Shown here: piece after piece, positions 1 to 8,580 of the stretch
How the letters are laid out: the number at the start of each line of letters is the position of its first letter
How positions within the stretch are numbered: the first letter of the stretch is position 1
Assembly (NCBI GenBank): GCA_900767955.1
Contig: CAAGBC010000037.1
Coordinates: 248,001-312,000 of the forward strand
Reading direction: 5' to 3'
Length of the DNA: 64,000 nt
Origin: Spirochaetia bacterium
Lineage (GTDB): Bacteria; Spirochaetota; Spirochaetia; Treponematales; Treponemataceae
Made by a program: the position numbers and the translations under genes
The notes under the pieces: generated by a model
Seen by the model: only the letters and a program-made list of their open reading frames with translations
What the model was told of the DNA's origin: nothing
Databases searched by the model: none

Positions 1-613
1 CTTCACCTTTTGTTTTAATTTTTACATTGTTCAGGATGTCATGTAACATAGAAAGATCCAAACCACTTCCGATAAGACCTTTGCAATTACCATTGTTATC
101 AAAAACAGGAGTAACAATGTGAACAGTCATTTTTCCTGATGTTTTTGAATATACAGCATTTCCTGTTATGAAGTTTCCTGGTTTTCCATTAATGGCAGGT
201 AAAAAATATTCTCGATCAGAAACATTTGCATGTTTTCCTTCTGATGTAACTAAATTACCATTTATATCTGCATAAAAAATATTTATCAAAAAGTCTGGTT
301 TTAATTTATGATTAGTTAATAAGAAGTTTGCTATTTCTTCTTTTGTTCCATTTATAATTGTGTTGTGGTTTGCAAAAATTGTTAATGCAGTTTCAGCTTG
401 ATTTAAGAAACTTGTTGTTACATGGGAATAAGCTTGGGCAATAGACATATAGTCTGATTCATATTGTTCTTGTGTAATCTTTTTTGTATATAAAATGGTA
501 TAATTAGATAAAGCTATAAGATTTGAAACTATAATAATAACACATGAGAAGAAAAAGAAATATTTGATTTTCTGAATCTTATTTTTTTGCCGCAACTTAT
601 TCAATATTTTCAT
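1..613 (-). CDS. Cache-type sensor protein, N-terminal part (truncated by window edge)
   Basis: This reading frame starts at the ATG complementary to 611-613 and runs off the left edge, so only about 204 N-terminal residues are seen. It starts with a basic stretch (MKILNKLRQKNK), then a membrane segment at about residues 15-38, then an extracytoplasmic domain. That domain carries Cache-type signatures: SDREYFLPAI, then GNFITGNAVYSKTSGK, then GLIGSGLDLSML. Such domains bind small ligands in chemoreceptors, histidine kinases and diguanylate cyclases. The output domain lies outside the window, so its class is unknown; a methyl-accepting chemotaxis protein is the most likely reading in this type of organism. 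It has no Shine-Dalgarno sequence and a -10 box six bases before the ATG. Confidence 0.75.
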   Translation of the reverse strand, partial: MKILNKLRQKNKIQKIKYFFFFSCVIIIVSNLIALSNYTILYTKKITQEQYESDYMSIAQAYSHVTTSFLNQAETALTIFANHNTIINGTKEEIANFLLTNHKLKPDFLINIFYADINGNLVTSEGKHANVSDREYFLPAINGKPGNFITGNAVYSKTSGKMTVHIVTPVFDNNGNCKGLIGSGLDLSMLHDILNNVKIKTKGE

Positions 614-619
614 ACTACA

Positions 620-647
620 ATTATATCATCTCTTTTTATAAAGTAAA
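620..647 (-). promoter_or_regulatory. Promoter of the Cache sensor gene, probably leaderless
   Basis: On the minus strand TTTACT (642-647), a 16-nt spacer and TATAAT (620-625) are followed after only six bases by the ATG at 613. The start codon would be at or next to the transcription start, so the mRNA would have no leader. Confidence 0.5.
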
Positions 648-678
648 TGAATTTGTTATAGAAAAAAACTACATGATT

Positions 679-687
679 TGTTACAAT
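679..687 (+). promoter_or_regulatory. Extended -10 promoter of the 695 gene, probably leaderless
   Basis: TG-T-TACAAT at 679-687 is an extended -10 element. It ends seven bases before the ATG at 695. No Shine-Dalgarno sequence lies between them and no clear -35 box is seen. Confidence 0.4.
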
Positions 688-694
688 TTCACAA

Positions 695-1495
695 ATGAAA
701 GAAATTGATTTTTTATATAAAGAGTTAAATTTACGCTACGGACCTGTGCTTCGTGCAAGAAAATGTTTTTTGTATACAAAAAAAAGTGTTCGTATTACAG
801 ATATGTTTCAAGAAAATGGAAAAGCCATTTTAGGTTGGGGCAATCCTAAGCCTTTTACTCAATTCAAAAATACAATGAATAGAGGAATTACAGGTTCTTT
901 TTATACTGAATATGAAAATAGAATTCAAAAAGCAGTAAGTGATTTGTTAAATTCAAAAAGAATTGTTTATTTATTCAAATCAAAGCAAGCTGCGTTAAAA
1001 TGTGCATTAACTTTATCTCCTTCTGATACTACTTTTTGGCGACCTTGGAATCCAGATGTAAATAAGTGGGAAGATAAATCAGTTGTTATTATTGTTCCTC
1101 CTTTTGCTTGGGAAGAAGATATTTATATTGTGGCAGCACTTCCTGAAATAGTAGAAATTGCTGATGCAGCAGGAAAAGATAGTGTTTCTTCAGAAAGAAT
1201 TTCGGCTCCTTTTTTAGTGGGAATTGCTCGTGCAATTTATGATATAATTTCTGAAATTCCATTAAGAAAGGAAATTGATTGGTTTAAATATGATAGTGTT
1301 TTGTGTAAATATTGGACTAGAAAAGGTCCTTATTTATTCCCAAAAATGAATGAAGAAATGTATAAGAAATTTGTTGTTCATTGTTTGGATTGCGCTATTT
1401 TGATAAATCCTGAATATAATAATCCTTCTATAATTCCTTTTGGTGCAGATATAGGAGTTTTTACTAAATTAAAAAATAATCCTTTTGTTTTTTAA
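695..1495 (+). CDS. Conserved hypothetical protein, weakly aminotransferase-like
   Basis: A 266-residue soluble protein without signal peptide or membrane segment. I do not recognise the family with certainty. Residues about 30-110 (ITDMFQENGKAILGWGNPKP, then a stretch on residue conservation around IQKAVSDLLNSKRIVYLF and SKQAALKCAL) recall the N-terminal part of class III PLP-dependent aminotransferases, but the protein is too short and no PLP-lysine motif is evident. A non-enzymatic relative of that fold is possible. The start at 695 fits a leaderless transcript because a -10 box ends seven bases upstream. The following small membrane gene starts about 80 bases after its stop and may be co-transcribed. 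Confidence 0.6.
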   Translation: MKEIDFLYKELNLRYGPVLRARKCFLYTKKSVRITDMFQENGKAILGWGNPKPFTQFKNTMNRGITGSFYTEYENRIQKAVSDLLNSKRIVYLFKSKQAALKCALTLSPSDTTFWRPWNPDVNKWEDKSVVIIVPPFAWEEDIYIVAALPEIVEIADAAGKDSVSSERISAPFLVGIARAIYDIISEIPLRKEIDWFKYDSVLCKYWTRKGPYLFPKMNEEMYKKFVVHCLDCAILINPEYNNPSIIPFGADIGVFTKLKNNPFVF

Positions 1496-1577
1496 TTTAT
1501 TGAAGGTTTACTTAAATAGTCTGAAATATTTTCAGCTTTATAGTAAACTTTGCGATGTGATTTTTAATGGAGAAATT

Positions 1578-1871
1578 ATGCAAAATTCAGAAATCATTCT
1601 TTATATTATAAAATTAGTTTTAGGTGGAATAACTGCATTCCTTGCTGTTTCATTGTGGTCAAAAACAAAAGATGCTGCTTGGATTTGTCTTGTATTGGGA
1701 TTTGTAATTTCCTATGCAGGGATTGTATATCAAATGATTTTAGATTTTGGTTTATTAGTTTTTGATAAATTAATTGTTTTTGGAATTCCGATTTTTACAT
1801 TAGTTTTTACAATTTTGCCAAGTTTATTATTTATTATTGCTTTTATTTTGATGCTTTGTAAAAAAGATTAG
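1578..1871 (+). CDS. Small hydrophobic membrane protein
   Basis: A 97-residue protein that is almost entirely hydrophobic. Three membrane segments are visible at about residues 7-24, 30-52 and 65-92, and the tail is short and basic (CKKD). The ATG at 1578 was chosen because GGAG at 1569-1572 sits at the right distance. A longer frame opens at 1485 but would overlap the preceding gene and adds an unlikely N-terminus. No function is recognised. It lies between two other small genes on the same strand. Confidence 0.65.
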   Translation: MQNSEIILYIIKLVLGGITAFLAVSLWSKTKDAAWICLVLGFVISYAGIVYQMILDFGLLVFDKLIVFGIPIFTLVFTILPSLLFIIAFILMLCKKD

Positions 1872-1909
1872 TTTTTAATTTTTAGATAACTTTTGTTTGG
1901 AGTTTTATA

Positions 1910-2362
1910 ATGTCTGCAATTGATGACTATTGGATTAAATTTTTAAAAGAAACTAACAGAACTGCAAATGAAATTTGTTCTGGAGATATAAATTTTGAAT
2001 CTAATGGATTTTCAAATGATTCTCAAATTGCATTAGTTCTTGCAGGAACTAAAACTGCATTCTTTTCTAGTTTAGCATCTTATACAATCGATAATGAAAT
2101 TCTTCCTGTTGAAGGTGAATTATATATACTTCTTGATAGACAAGATGAACCTAGATGTATTATTGAAATTTTATCAGTTAATATTATTCCTTTAGATGAA
2201 GTTACTTGGGAAATGGCTAAAAAAGAAGGGGAAGATTTTAACCTTGAACAATGGAAAGAGAAAACTTTAGAATATTTAAATGATGAAGCTAATATTTTGG
2301 GGTATGAAGTTGTTCCTAATATGAAGTTGGTTTTTCAAACTTTTAAAGTTGTATATAAATAG
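1910..2362 (+). CDS. ASCH-domain protein
   Basis: A 150-residue soluble protein that fits the ASCH fold (ASC-1 homology, related to PUA domains and thought to bind RNA). The diagnostic order is present: IDDYWIKFL near the start, the segment IALVLAGTKTAFFSSL at about 40-57, the strand around DEPRCIIEILSVNIIPLDEV, and the acidic motif AKKEGEDFNLEQWKEKTLEYL-like region at about 103-124 that marks bacterial ASCH proteins. Related small ASCH proteins include amidohydrolases acting on modified nucleosides (YqfB type), but that activity is not established here. The start has GGAG about nine bases upstream. Confidence 0.7.
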   Translation: MSAIDDYWIKFLKETNRTANEICSGDINFESNGFSNDSQIALVLAGTKTAFFSSLASYTIDNEILPVEGELYILLDRQDEPRCIIEILSVNIIPLDEVTWEMAKKEGEDFNLEQWKEKTLEYLNDEANILGYEVVPNMKLVFQTFKVVYK

Positions 2363-2542
2363 AAAAAACTTGCAGTCAAAATATTTCTAATGTTAAAATA
2401 TATAGTGTATTAAAAACTTTTTTGTTAGTTGAAAAACTATTAAATTGTAAGTTTTTATTTATAAATAAGTTTTCGTATGAAGACTTTTATGTTTAGTATT
2501 GCTTTGCAAGATGGTGAAGCAATGAAATTTATGGGAGTATTT

Positions 2543-2959
2543 ATGTCAAAAGAATCAGGAATGTCATTGGGTAGATTGCTTTTGCAAATTGCAGTTGGTG
2601 TAATGCTTGCTGTTGCTGGTATTTGGGCTTTACAAGGTGGTGGAGATGCTGCTGTTGGAGCTATTAAAGAAATCTTTAATGGAGACTTATCAAGAATTCT
2701 TTGCATCGTGTTCGGAATTATTGAACTTATTGCTGGTGTTCTTTTAATTGTTGAATTATTTGCTGGTGATAAATTTGGAAAGTTTGATAATGTTCTTATG
2801 TTTATTATCATGATTGTTTGGATTGTTGCTATTGTTTTAGTAGATTTCTTAGGAAACGGTGGAATCTTAAACGGTGGAACAAGAAATTTCCTTTCATGGC
2901 TTTATAACTTTGCATCACACTTAATTGTACTTGGTGCAATGATGTATCTTAATAACTAA
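2543..2959 (+). CDS. Four-helix integral membrane protein of unknown function
   Basis: A 138-residue membrane protein with four hydrophobic segments at about residues 9-29, 50-72, 82-104 and 113-135. Glycine-rich turns (GGGD, GNGGILNGG) separate them. I chose the ATG at 2543 because GGGAG at 2533-2537 lies five bases before it. Upstream in-frame ATGs at 2477 and 2523 lack a ribosome-binding site. No family is recognised. It precedes an exported protein on the same strand with a 30-base gap, so the two may form an operon. Confidence 0.65.
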   Translation: MSKESGMSLGRLLLQIAVGVMLAVAGIWALQGGGDAAVGAIKEIFNGDLSRILCIVFGIIELIAGVLLIVELFAGDKFGKFDNVLMFIIMIVWIVAIVLVDFLGNGGILNGGTRNFLSWLYNFASHLIVLGAMMYLNN

Positions 2960-2989
2960 ATATCATACTGCATATATACAGAGGTTTAA

Positions 2990-3574
2990 GTGAAAAAAGT
3001 TTTATACTTCATTTTTTTATTAATTTTTTCAAATATTTGTATATATGCAGCATCATCTGAAAAAATTGCTGTAATTAATGTAGGAATCACTTCAGGAATT
3101 CCGTTTTATGGAGATGATTCTTTGCTTGCTTCAAATGATTTAGTAAATGGTGGTGAACTGAATAGAGTTTTAATAGGCTTAAGCACAGATGTTGCTTTTA
3201 ATTTGGCAAAACCTATTAAGTTGATTGTTGGTTCTGATTTGCTAGCTGATTTTGTTTGGGGCGGAAGTTCTTATTCAAATCATTTAGATTATTCATTTTT
3301 TTGTGGTATAAAAGTTTATCCTAATTTATTCGGATTTAATACTTCAATTGCATATCTGTTAGGAAGTAGAACTGATTTTATTGATAATGATGTGGAAGAT
3401 TATATAAGTTCTACTGCATGGGGAAATGGTTTCCGTATTAGTGTTGGATATGATTTTGCTTATGGTCGCCCGAATGTATTTGCTCCAGCTCTAGGAGTTT
3501 ATTACAGATGTATTCCTAGAGGTAGCGATTTTTGGGATAATGTTTTAGCTGCGTATATTAGTTTTTCTTTTTAA
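2990..3574 (+). CDS. Exported protein, probable outer-membrane beta-barrel
   Basis: A 194-residue protein starting with GTG at 2990, with GAGGT at 2981-2985 as ribosome-binding site. Residues 1-20 form a clear signal peptide (MKKVLYFIFLLIFSNICIYA) cleaved after AYA/AA-like residues. The mature part alternates polar and aromatic residues, has glycine-rich strands, and ends in AAYISFSF, an aromatic C-terminus typical of outer-membrane barrels assembled by BamA. It lacks domain signatures that would give a substrate. It is likely a small eight-stranded barrel. Confidence 0.65.
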   Translation: MKKVLYFIFLLIFSNICIYAASSEKIAVINVGITSGIPFYGDDSLLASNDLVNGGELNRVLIGLSTDVAFNLAKPIKLIVGSDLLADFVWGGSSYSNHLDYSFFCGIKVYPNLFGFNTSIAYLLGSRTDFIDNDVEDYISSTAWGNGFRISVGYDFAYGRPNVFAPALGVYYRCIPRGSDFWDNVLAAYISFSF

Positions 3575-3631
3575 TTATTATTTTTACTATTTAAGTTGAT
3601 ATTTATAATTTCTTTGTGAAAATTAATTAAT

Positions 3632-3661
3632 AAAAAAAAGGGGCTGCCTTTAGACAACCCC
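3632..3661 (-). terminator. Rho-independent terminator of rny
   Basis: On the minus strand GGGGTTG and CAGCCCC form a seven-pair stem around a short loop (3640-3661), followed by eight T (3632-3639). It lies just after the rny stop codon. Confidence 0.85.
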
Positions 3662-3682
3662 AAATTTATTTTGATTTAATTT

Positions 3683-5212
3683 TTATCTAGCGTATTCAAC
3701 AATTCTTGTTTCACGAATCATTGTTAGACGAATACGTCCTGGATATTTCAAATCAGTTTCAATTTGTTTTGCAATGTTACTTGCCAAATCTTTTACTTCG
3801 TTATCAGCAATTTTTTCATTATTTACAAGAATACGAAGTTCACGACCTGCTTGAATTGCATAAGCTTTTTCAACACCGTTGAATGACTCTGCAATAGCTT
3901 CAAGGTTTTCAAGGCGTTTTACATAGTTATCAATTGTTTCGCGTCTTGCACCTGGTCTTGCAGCAGAAATTGCATCGGCAATCTGAACTATAACAGCTTC
4001 AATAGTTGTTGGTTCGATATCGTTGTGGTGAGCTGCGATTGCATTAATAACGCGTGAATCTTCACCCATTTTTCTTGCAATTTCAGCACCAACTTCTGCG
4101 TGGTTCTGGTCGCTATCACTTTCTGCACCCTTACCAATATCATGAAGGATTGCAGCTCGTTTTGCTAAATCTCTGTCAGCGCCAACTTCAGCAGCTAACA
4201 TAGAAGCAATCATTGCAACTTCTTTTGAATGGATTAAAACATTCTGACCATAACTTGTTCTGAAGTAAAGTCTTCCTAATGCTCTAATTCCATCTGTAGG
4301 CATATTGTGGATGCCCAAGTCGAATAAGATTCTTTCGCCTTCTTCATAAATCTTATTCTGAATTTCTCTTGTAACTTTCTGTACAATTTCTTCAATACGT
4401 GCTGGGTGAATTCTTCCGTCAGAAATAAGACGTTCAAGAGATTCTTTAGCAATTTCTTTGCGTACTGGATCAAAACAAGAAATTACAACTGCTTCTGGAG
4501 TATCATCAATAATGATGTCTACGCCTGTTAATGTTTCAAGAGTTCTGATATTACGTCCTTCACGACCAATAATACGACCTTTCATTTCATCGCTTGGAAG
4601 TGAAACTGTTGTAACAGTAATATCACTAGTTGTTTCTGGCGCAATGCGCTGAATAATTGAAACAAGAATTTCACGAGCCTTTTTTTCTCCTGAAAGTTGT
4701 GCTTCTTGTTCAATTTTGTTTAATAATGCTTGTGCATCATGACGAGCATCGTTTTCAAGGTTTTTGATAATTAATTCTTTTGCTTCTTGAGCAGATAATC
4801 CAGAAATTCTTTCAAGTTCTTTTCTGTATTCTTCTTCTTGTGCTGTCATTGCAATTTCACGTTTTTTCATTGCAGCAACACGCTCAGCAAAATCTTTTTC
4901 CTTTTTTTCGTACTCAGCAACTTTTTGATCAACAAGTTCTTCTTTTTTGTTTATGCGAGCTTCGTATCGTTGAACCTCAGCACGACGTTCTCTGTTTTCC
5001 CGTTCCTGCTGGTTTCGCTCTCGAATGAGTTCATCTTTTGCATTTAGCAAAATCTCTTTTTTCTGTGCTTCAGCTTCTCGAATAGCATCTTGTTTTACAC
5101 GTTCTGCTTTTTGTTCTGACGCAGATAGTTGAAATCTGGCATACAGCCAGCGAATAGTCCATCCAAGAACAATTCCAGCTACAGGAAGACTGAACAATAA
5201 TATTGTGTTCAT
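3683..5212 (-). CDS. rny: Ribonuclease Y
   Basis: A 509-residue membrane-anchored endoribonuclease that initiates mRNA decay. An N-terminal membrane helix spans residues 2-22. A long charged coiled coil follows to about residue 165. A KH RNA-binding domain with GRIIGREGRNIRTLE sits at about 212-226. The HD metal-dependent phosphohydrolase domain carries ILHDIGKG at about 355-362 and a later AHHND. The length and domain order are those of the RNase Y family (about 510-520 residues). The ATG at 5212 has AGGAG upstream. It is monocistronic: a terminator follows, and lptB upstream is separated by about 100 bases. Confidence 0.95.
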   Translation of the reverse strand: MNTILLFSLPVAGIVLGWTIRWLYARFQLSASEQKAERVKQDAIREAEAQKKEILLNAKDELIRERNQQERENRERRAEVQRYEARINKKEELVDQKVAEYEKKEKDFAERVAAMKKREIAMTAQEEEYRKELERISGLSAQEAKELIIKNLENDARHDAQALLNKIEQEAQLSGEKKAREILVSIIQRIAPETTSDITVTTVSLPSDEMKGRIIGREGRNIRTLETLTGVDIIIDDTPEAVVISCFDPVRKEIAKESLERLISDGRIHPARIEEIVQKVTREIQNKIYEEGERILFDLGIHNMPTDGIRALGRLYFRTSYGQNVLIHSKEVAMIASMLAAEVGADRDLAKRAAILHDIGKGAESDSDQNHAEVGAEIARKMGEDSRVINAIAAHHNDIEPTTIEAVIVQIADAISAARPGARRETIDNYVKRLENLEAIAESFNGVEKAYAIQAGRELRILVNNEKIADNEVKDLASNIAKQIETDLKYPGRIRLTMIRETRIVEYAR

Positions 5213-5316
5213 CTTAATCTCCTATAATACAATGGAATAGTTCACTATACATAATAACGCAGCAAAATATTTATGTCAAACAAGATTAGCTATAGATTAA
5301 AAATTATTGTTATTTT

Positions 5317-6069
5317 TTACATTGAAAAGTCTTTTCCAAGATAAATTTCTCTTGCAACTTCTGAATCTAGGATTTCTTGCTTTGTTCCTTGAATCATAAT
5401 TTGACCTGTGCTTACGATAATTGCTTTATCTGTAATTTCTAGTGTATCTCGAACATTGTGGTCTGTAATTAGAATCCCGATTCCTCGTTTTGCTAACAAA
5501 CCAATCATGCTTTTAATATCAGCAACTGCAATAGGGTCGATTCCGGCAAAAGGTTCGTCAAGAAGTAAAAATTTCGGTTCAATCGCTAGGGAACGAGCAA
5601 TTTCTGTACGGCGGCGTTCTCCACCAGATAATGTAAATGCATATTGTTTTCTGATTCGTTCAATAGCGAATTCTTCTATTAATTCTTCTAGTTTTTCCTT
5701 TTTTTGCGCAGTTGTTAAATCTTTGCGAGTTTCAAGAATTGACCAAATATTTTCTTCAACAGTAAGTTTTTTAAAAACTGAAGGTTCCTGTGGAAGATAT
5801 GAAATTCCAAGTCTTGCTCTTTTGTACATTGGAAGTTTTGTAATTTGTTGATCGTTTAAGAAAATATCACCAGCTGTAGGTTTGTAAAATCCAACTATCA
5901 TATAGAAAGTTGTTGTTTTTCCTGCACCATTAGGACCTAATAATCCAATGACTTCTCCTGTTGTCATAGAAAAGTCTACGCCTTGAACTACTTTTTTGCT
6001 TCCGAAACTTTTGTATAAGCTAGAAACTCTTAATGTATGAAGTTTTTCTTCTTCGTTGTCGTTTGGCAT
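5317..6069 (-). CDS. lptB: LPS-export-type ABC transporter ATPase LptB
   Basis: A 250-residue cytoplasmic ATPase. The Walker A motif GPNGAGKT is at 45-52, the signature LSGGERRR at about 147-154, Walker B LLLDEPFAGIDP after about 167, and the switch histidine in ITDHNV. The pattern ERRRTEIARSLA and the lack of fused membrane domains are typical of LptB, which powers transport of lipopolysaccharide or related glycolipids to the outer membrane. It is the last gene of an operon with lptC-like and lptA-like genes, which supports the call over generic branched-amino-acid LivG/LivF proteins. The permeases LptF/LptG are not in the window. Confidence 0.9.
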   Translation of the reverse strand: MPNDNEEEKLHTLRVSSLYKSFGSKKVVQGVDFSMTTGEVIGLLGPNGAGKTTTFYMIVGFYKPTAGDIFLNDQQITKLPMYKRARLGISYLPQEPSVFKKLTVEENIWSILETRKDLTTAQKKEKLEELIEEFAIERIRKQYAFTLSGGERRRTEIARSLAIEPKFLLLDEPFAGIDPIAVADIKSMIGLLAKRGIGILITDHNVRDTLEITDKAIIVSTGQIMIQGTKQEILDSEVAREIYLGKDFSM

Positions 6070-6087
6070 ATTGTCGTCCTTTTGTGA

Positions 6088-6990
6088 TTAATTACTACTT
6101 TTGGTGTTGTCTACAATTTCTGTTGTAGATTTTGATTTATTTTTATTTTTTTTTGATTTATCTTCGGATTTTGTTTTTTCTTTTGAAGCTGAAGAAGTTT
6201 CTTCTGTTTTTTTATTTTCTTCTGTTTTTGTTGTTGTATCAGTATTTTTTTCTTCTGAAGATGAAACTGAAGTTTCTGATGTTTTATTTTTAGTTGCTTT
6301 TTCAGTTTTTGCTTCTGTGGAAGAATTTTCTTCTTCAACAACTGTATCTTCAGTTTTGCGTTCGTCTGTGATGGAACCTTTAACTCTTCCGTCTAGGGAA
6401 ATTTCTTGTGTATCCATATTTAATGAAATTTCTTGGGCTCTGAAAGTATCACTTTTTTGCTTGATTTGAGCATTTCCACTAAGTTCCAGCATTTTATCTG
6501 TTTTTCTGTAAATTGCGTAGGCACCTGTACAAGTGTTATCTTTTTGCTTTAGTTCCACATCAATTTGCATAATTGCAATTTCTGAATCTTGGTTGTATTC
6601 AATCATTTGTGCTTTTGCAGAAACATCATTTTGTGTGTCTGTTAATGAAACATTGTCTTTTAGTTCTGCAATTTTAGTTTCTCTGTCGTATTTTAATTTG
6701 TCACAGGAAAATTCCATTTTTGATTGAAGGTTTTTTCCTTTTACGGAACCTTGCGCTTCGATATATCTAAAATCTTTTCCAGACATTTTTATGGAATTAG
6801 CAGAAATTTCCATTGTTTCTGTAAGAACAAAAGCATCACCGATTAGTTCTGTTGTGTCAGAATTATTTCCTACAGTTCCTTTCATGCTGTTTGCTGAAAA
6901 AGATATATTTTCACTGAATAAATTTATCTGAATAAAACTAATTGCAAAAAGAATTAATATTTTTTTTGTAAAACTTTTATTGTTGTTCAT
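6088..6990 (-). CDS. lptA: LptA/OstA-like periplasmic protein with charged C-terminal tail
   Basis: A 300-residue exported protein. Residues about 8-27 form a signal peptide (ILILFAISFIQINLFS) and the next 160 residues show repeated beta-strand units of the OstA/LptA jelly-roll (NSMKGTVGNNSDTTELIGDA, AQGSVKG, DNVSLTD, LELSGNAQIKQ, ISLDGRVKGS). The last 90 residues are a low-complexity tail of Lys, Glu, Ser and Thr, not part of standard LptA. The ATG at 6990 was chosen because AGAGGAAG lies about nine bases upstream; a TTG at 6999 is in frame. It overlaps the end of the upstream lptC-like gene and precedes lptB. LptA would form the periplasmic bridge for glycolipid transport. Confidence 0.8.
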   Translation of the reverse strand: MNNNKSFTKKILILFAISFIQINLFSENISFSANSMKGTVGNNSDTTELIGDAFVLTETMEISANSIKMSGKDFRYIEAQGSVKGKNLQSKMEFSCDKLKYDRETKIAELKDNVSLTDTQNDVSAKAQMIEYNQDSEIAIMQIDVELKQKDNTCTGAYAIYRKTDKMLELSGNAQIKQKSDTFRAQEISLNMDTQEISLDGRVKGSITDERKTEDTVVEEENSSTEAKTEKATKNKTSETSVSSSEEKNTDTTTKTEENKKTEETSSASKEKTKSEDKSKKNKNKSKSTTEIVDNTKSSN

Positions 6991-7558
6991 TGTTTTCAAC
7001 TTCCTCTTGCACTTTGTTTTGTTTAATTTCTCCAGAAACTACACCTGTGAATGCGTATTTTTTGCTTACTCCACTTGCAGAAAAACCGCTTCCGTACATA
7101 ACTGTGTCGTTTTGTTCTATTTTAACCATATCATTTCTGCCACTTGTAAGTTGTTCAGATTTTCCATTCCAACGCAAACTGTCTGCAGAAATTTTTATGT
7201 TTTCGTTTATATTTTCGATTTCGATATTGTCGTACAATGTGTATTCATCTAAATCGTTGTCTATGCTGAGTAAACCGCATTTTCCTGTTGTTTCTGTTTT
7301 TCCTGTTTTGTCAAAAGTTTTGAATTCTACATCTTTTCCGTACATGATGCTGCCAGAATGATATTGTTCTAATTTTGTTGCGTCCATTATCATTTCTGTT
7401 GAATAATCTTTGTAGCGAGTGTATTTTGCGTCTTCAAAAATAAATTCTGGAATATTAGATTCATCATATACAGTTGTGTCATATTTTAATGAACAACTTG
7501 ATAGCAGAATTAATAATATTGGAAAAATTATTCTATATAAGGTGTTTGTTTTTTTCAT
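6977..7558 (-). CDS. lptC: LptC-like lipoprotein
   Basis: A 193-residue protein with an N-terminal lipoprotein signal: basic start MKKTNTLYR, hydrophobic stretch, lipobox LLSSC with the cysteine near residue 22. LptC of model bacteria is anchored by a helix, but lipid-anchored LptC-like proteins are known. The body holds OstA-type strands (YHSGSIMYGKDVEFKTFD, LYDNIEIENINENIKISADS, MVKIEQNDTVMYGSG) and the KYAFTGVVSGEI end. Its stop overlaps the start of the lptA-like gene, and lptB follows, so the three make one operon. It would link the inner-membrane complex to LptA. Confidence 0.75.
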   Translation of the reverse strand: MKKTNTLYRIIFPILLILLSSCSLKYDTTVYDESNIPEFIFEDAKYTRYKDYSTEMIMDATKLEQYHSGSIMYGKDVEFKTFDKTGKTETTGKCGLLSIDNDLDEYTLYDNIEIENINENIKISADSLRWNGKSEQLTSGRNDMVKIEQNDTVMYGSGFSASGVSKKYAFTGVVSGEIKQNKVQEEVENNEQQ

Positions 7559-7709
7559 TATTTTTTCAATTTCTTTTAAGATAATTTATGTGTTTTTTAG
7601 TTTTTAACTAATTTTATTATTTAACAGAATATGTTTGTTCTTGTTACAATATTTTTTCATTATATTGCATTTTAGTCAATGCAAGAATAATAGTTATTTC
7701 GTTTAGTAT

Positions 7710-7738
7710 TTTACTTTTCTAGATTCTGGGAGTATAAT
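7710..7738 (+). promoter_or_regulatory. cheR promoter, probably leaderless
   Basis: TTTACT (7710-7715), a 17-nt spacer and a perfect TATAAT (7733-7738) end seven bases before the cheR ATG at 7746. No Shine-Dalgarno sequence can fit between transcription start and ATG. Confidence 0.6.
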
Positions 7739-7745
7739 ATTCTTT

Positions 7746-8561
7746 ATGGCAGATATACTTAATGATGAAAATTTTGAACGATTTAGAAAACTTATTTATG
7801 ATGAAAGTGGAATTACTTTTTCAGAAACTAATCGTCCTATTCTTGATGGAAGAATAAAGGAAATTCTTCGTGCAAATAATATTGAAACTGTTGAAGAATA
7901 TTACAAGTTAATTACATCTAACAAAGAAGAAATGAAAATGATGTTAGATTCTGTTACAACAAATTTAACAAGATTTTTCCGTAATCAGCCACATTTTGAT
8001 GCTTTTATCAATTACGTAATTCCTCATGTTATTGAAGAAAAAAAGAAAACAGGTAATAGACATATAAAAATTTGGAGTGCAGGTTGTTCAACTGGGGAAG
8101 AGCCATACACAATTGCTATGATTTTAAAAAGGATTCTTCCTGCAGGTTTTACATTTTCTATTACTGCTTCTGATTTGTCATTAAAATCTTTGATGGTTGG
8201 TCAAAGAGGTTTTTATCCTAAAAATCGTGTTGATGGAATTCCTGCTGATTATTTGGCTGAATTTCTTTCACAGTCTAATGACGGTTATCAAATGAATAAA
8301 GATATTATGGATTGTGTAAAATTTGACTATCATAATTTAAAACATGATTCAGGAATGAGAAATCTTGATGTTGTTTTTTGTAGAAATGTTTTGATTTACT
8401 TTGATGATGTTGCACAACAAGCAGTTATTGATAGATTTTGGAATGCAATGGCTCCAAAGTCATATTTGTATATTGGCCACTCAGAATCATTGTTTGGAAT
8501 GAAAACTCAGTTTGAATTCTTGAAGACTGATTGGGCTTGTTTGTATCAGAAAAATATTTAA
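7746..8561 (+). CDS. cheR: Chemotaxis protein methyltransferase CheR
   Basis: A 271-residue S-adenosylmethionine-dependent enzyme that methylates glutamates of chemoreceptors. The N-terminal all-helical CheR domain (FERFRKLIYDESGITFSE) covers about residues 9-70 and includes NLTRFFRNQPHFDAF, where the conserved arginines bind receptor. The SAM-binding fold follows with IWSAGCSTGEEPYTIAM at about 111-127 and FCRNVLIYFD at about 209-218. Length matches the family. cheB follows after 19 bases, so the methylation and demethylation enzymes form an operon. Kinase and coupling genes (cheA, cheW) are not in the window. Confidence 0.95.
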   Translation: MADILNDENFERFRKLIYDESGITFSETNRPILDGRIKEILRANNIETVEEYYKLITSNKEEMKMMLDSVTTNLTRFFRNQPHFDAFINYVIPHVIEEKKKTGNRHIKIWSAGCSTGEEPYTIAMILKRILPAGFTFSITASDLSLKSLMVGQRGFYPKNRVDGIPADYLAEFLSQSNDGYQMNKDIMDCVKFDYHNLKHDSGMRNLDVVFCRNVLIYFDDVAQQAVIDRFWNAMAPKSYLYIGHSESLFGMKTQFEFLKTDWACLYQKNI

Positions 8562-8580
8562 TTTTAGAGAGTTGAGTTTT

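Noticed and set aside
6111..6341. Lysine/glutamine-rich minus-strand ORF
   Set aside because: It is a shifted-frame shadow of the low-complexity tail of the LptA-like protein.
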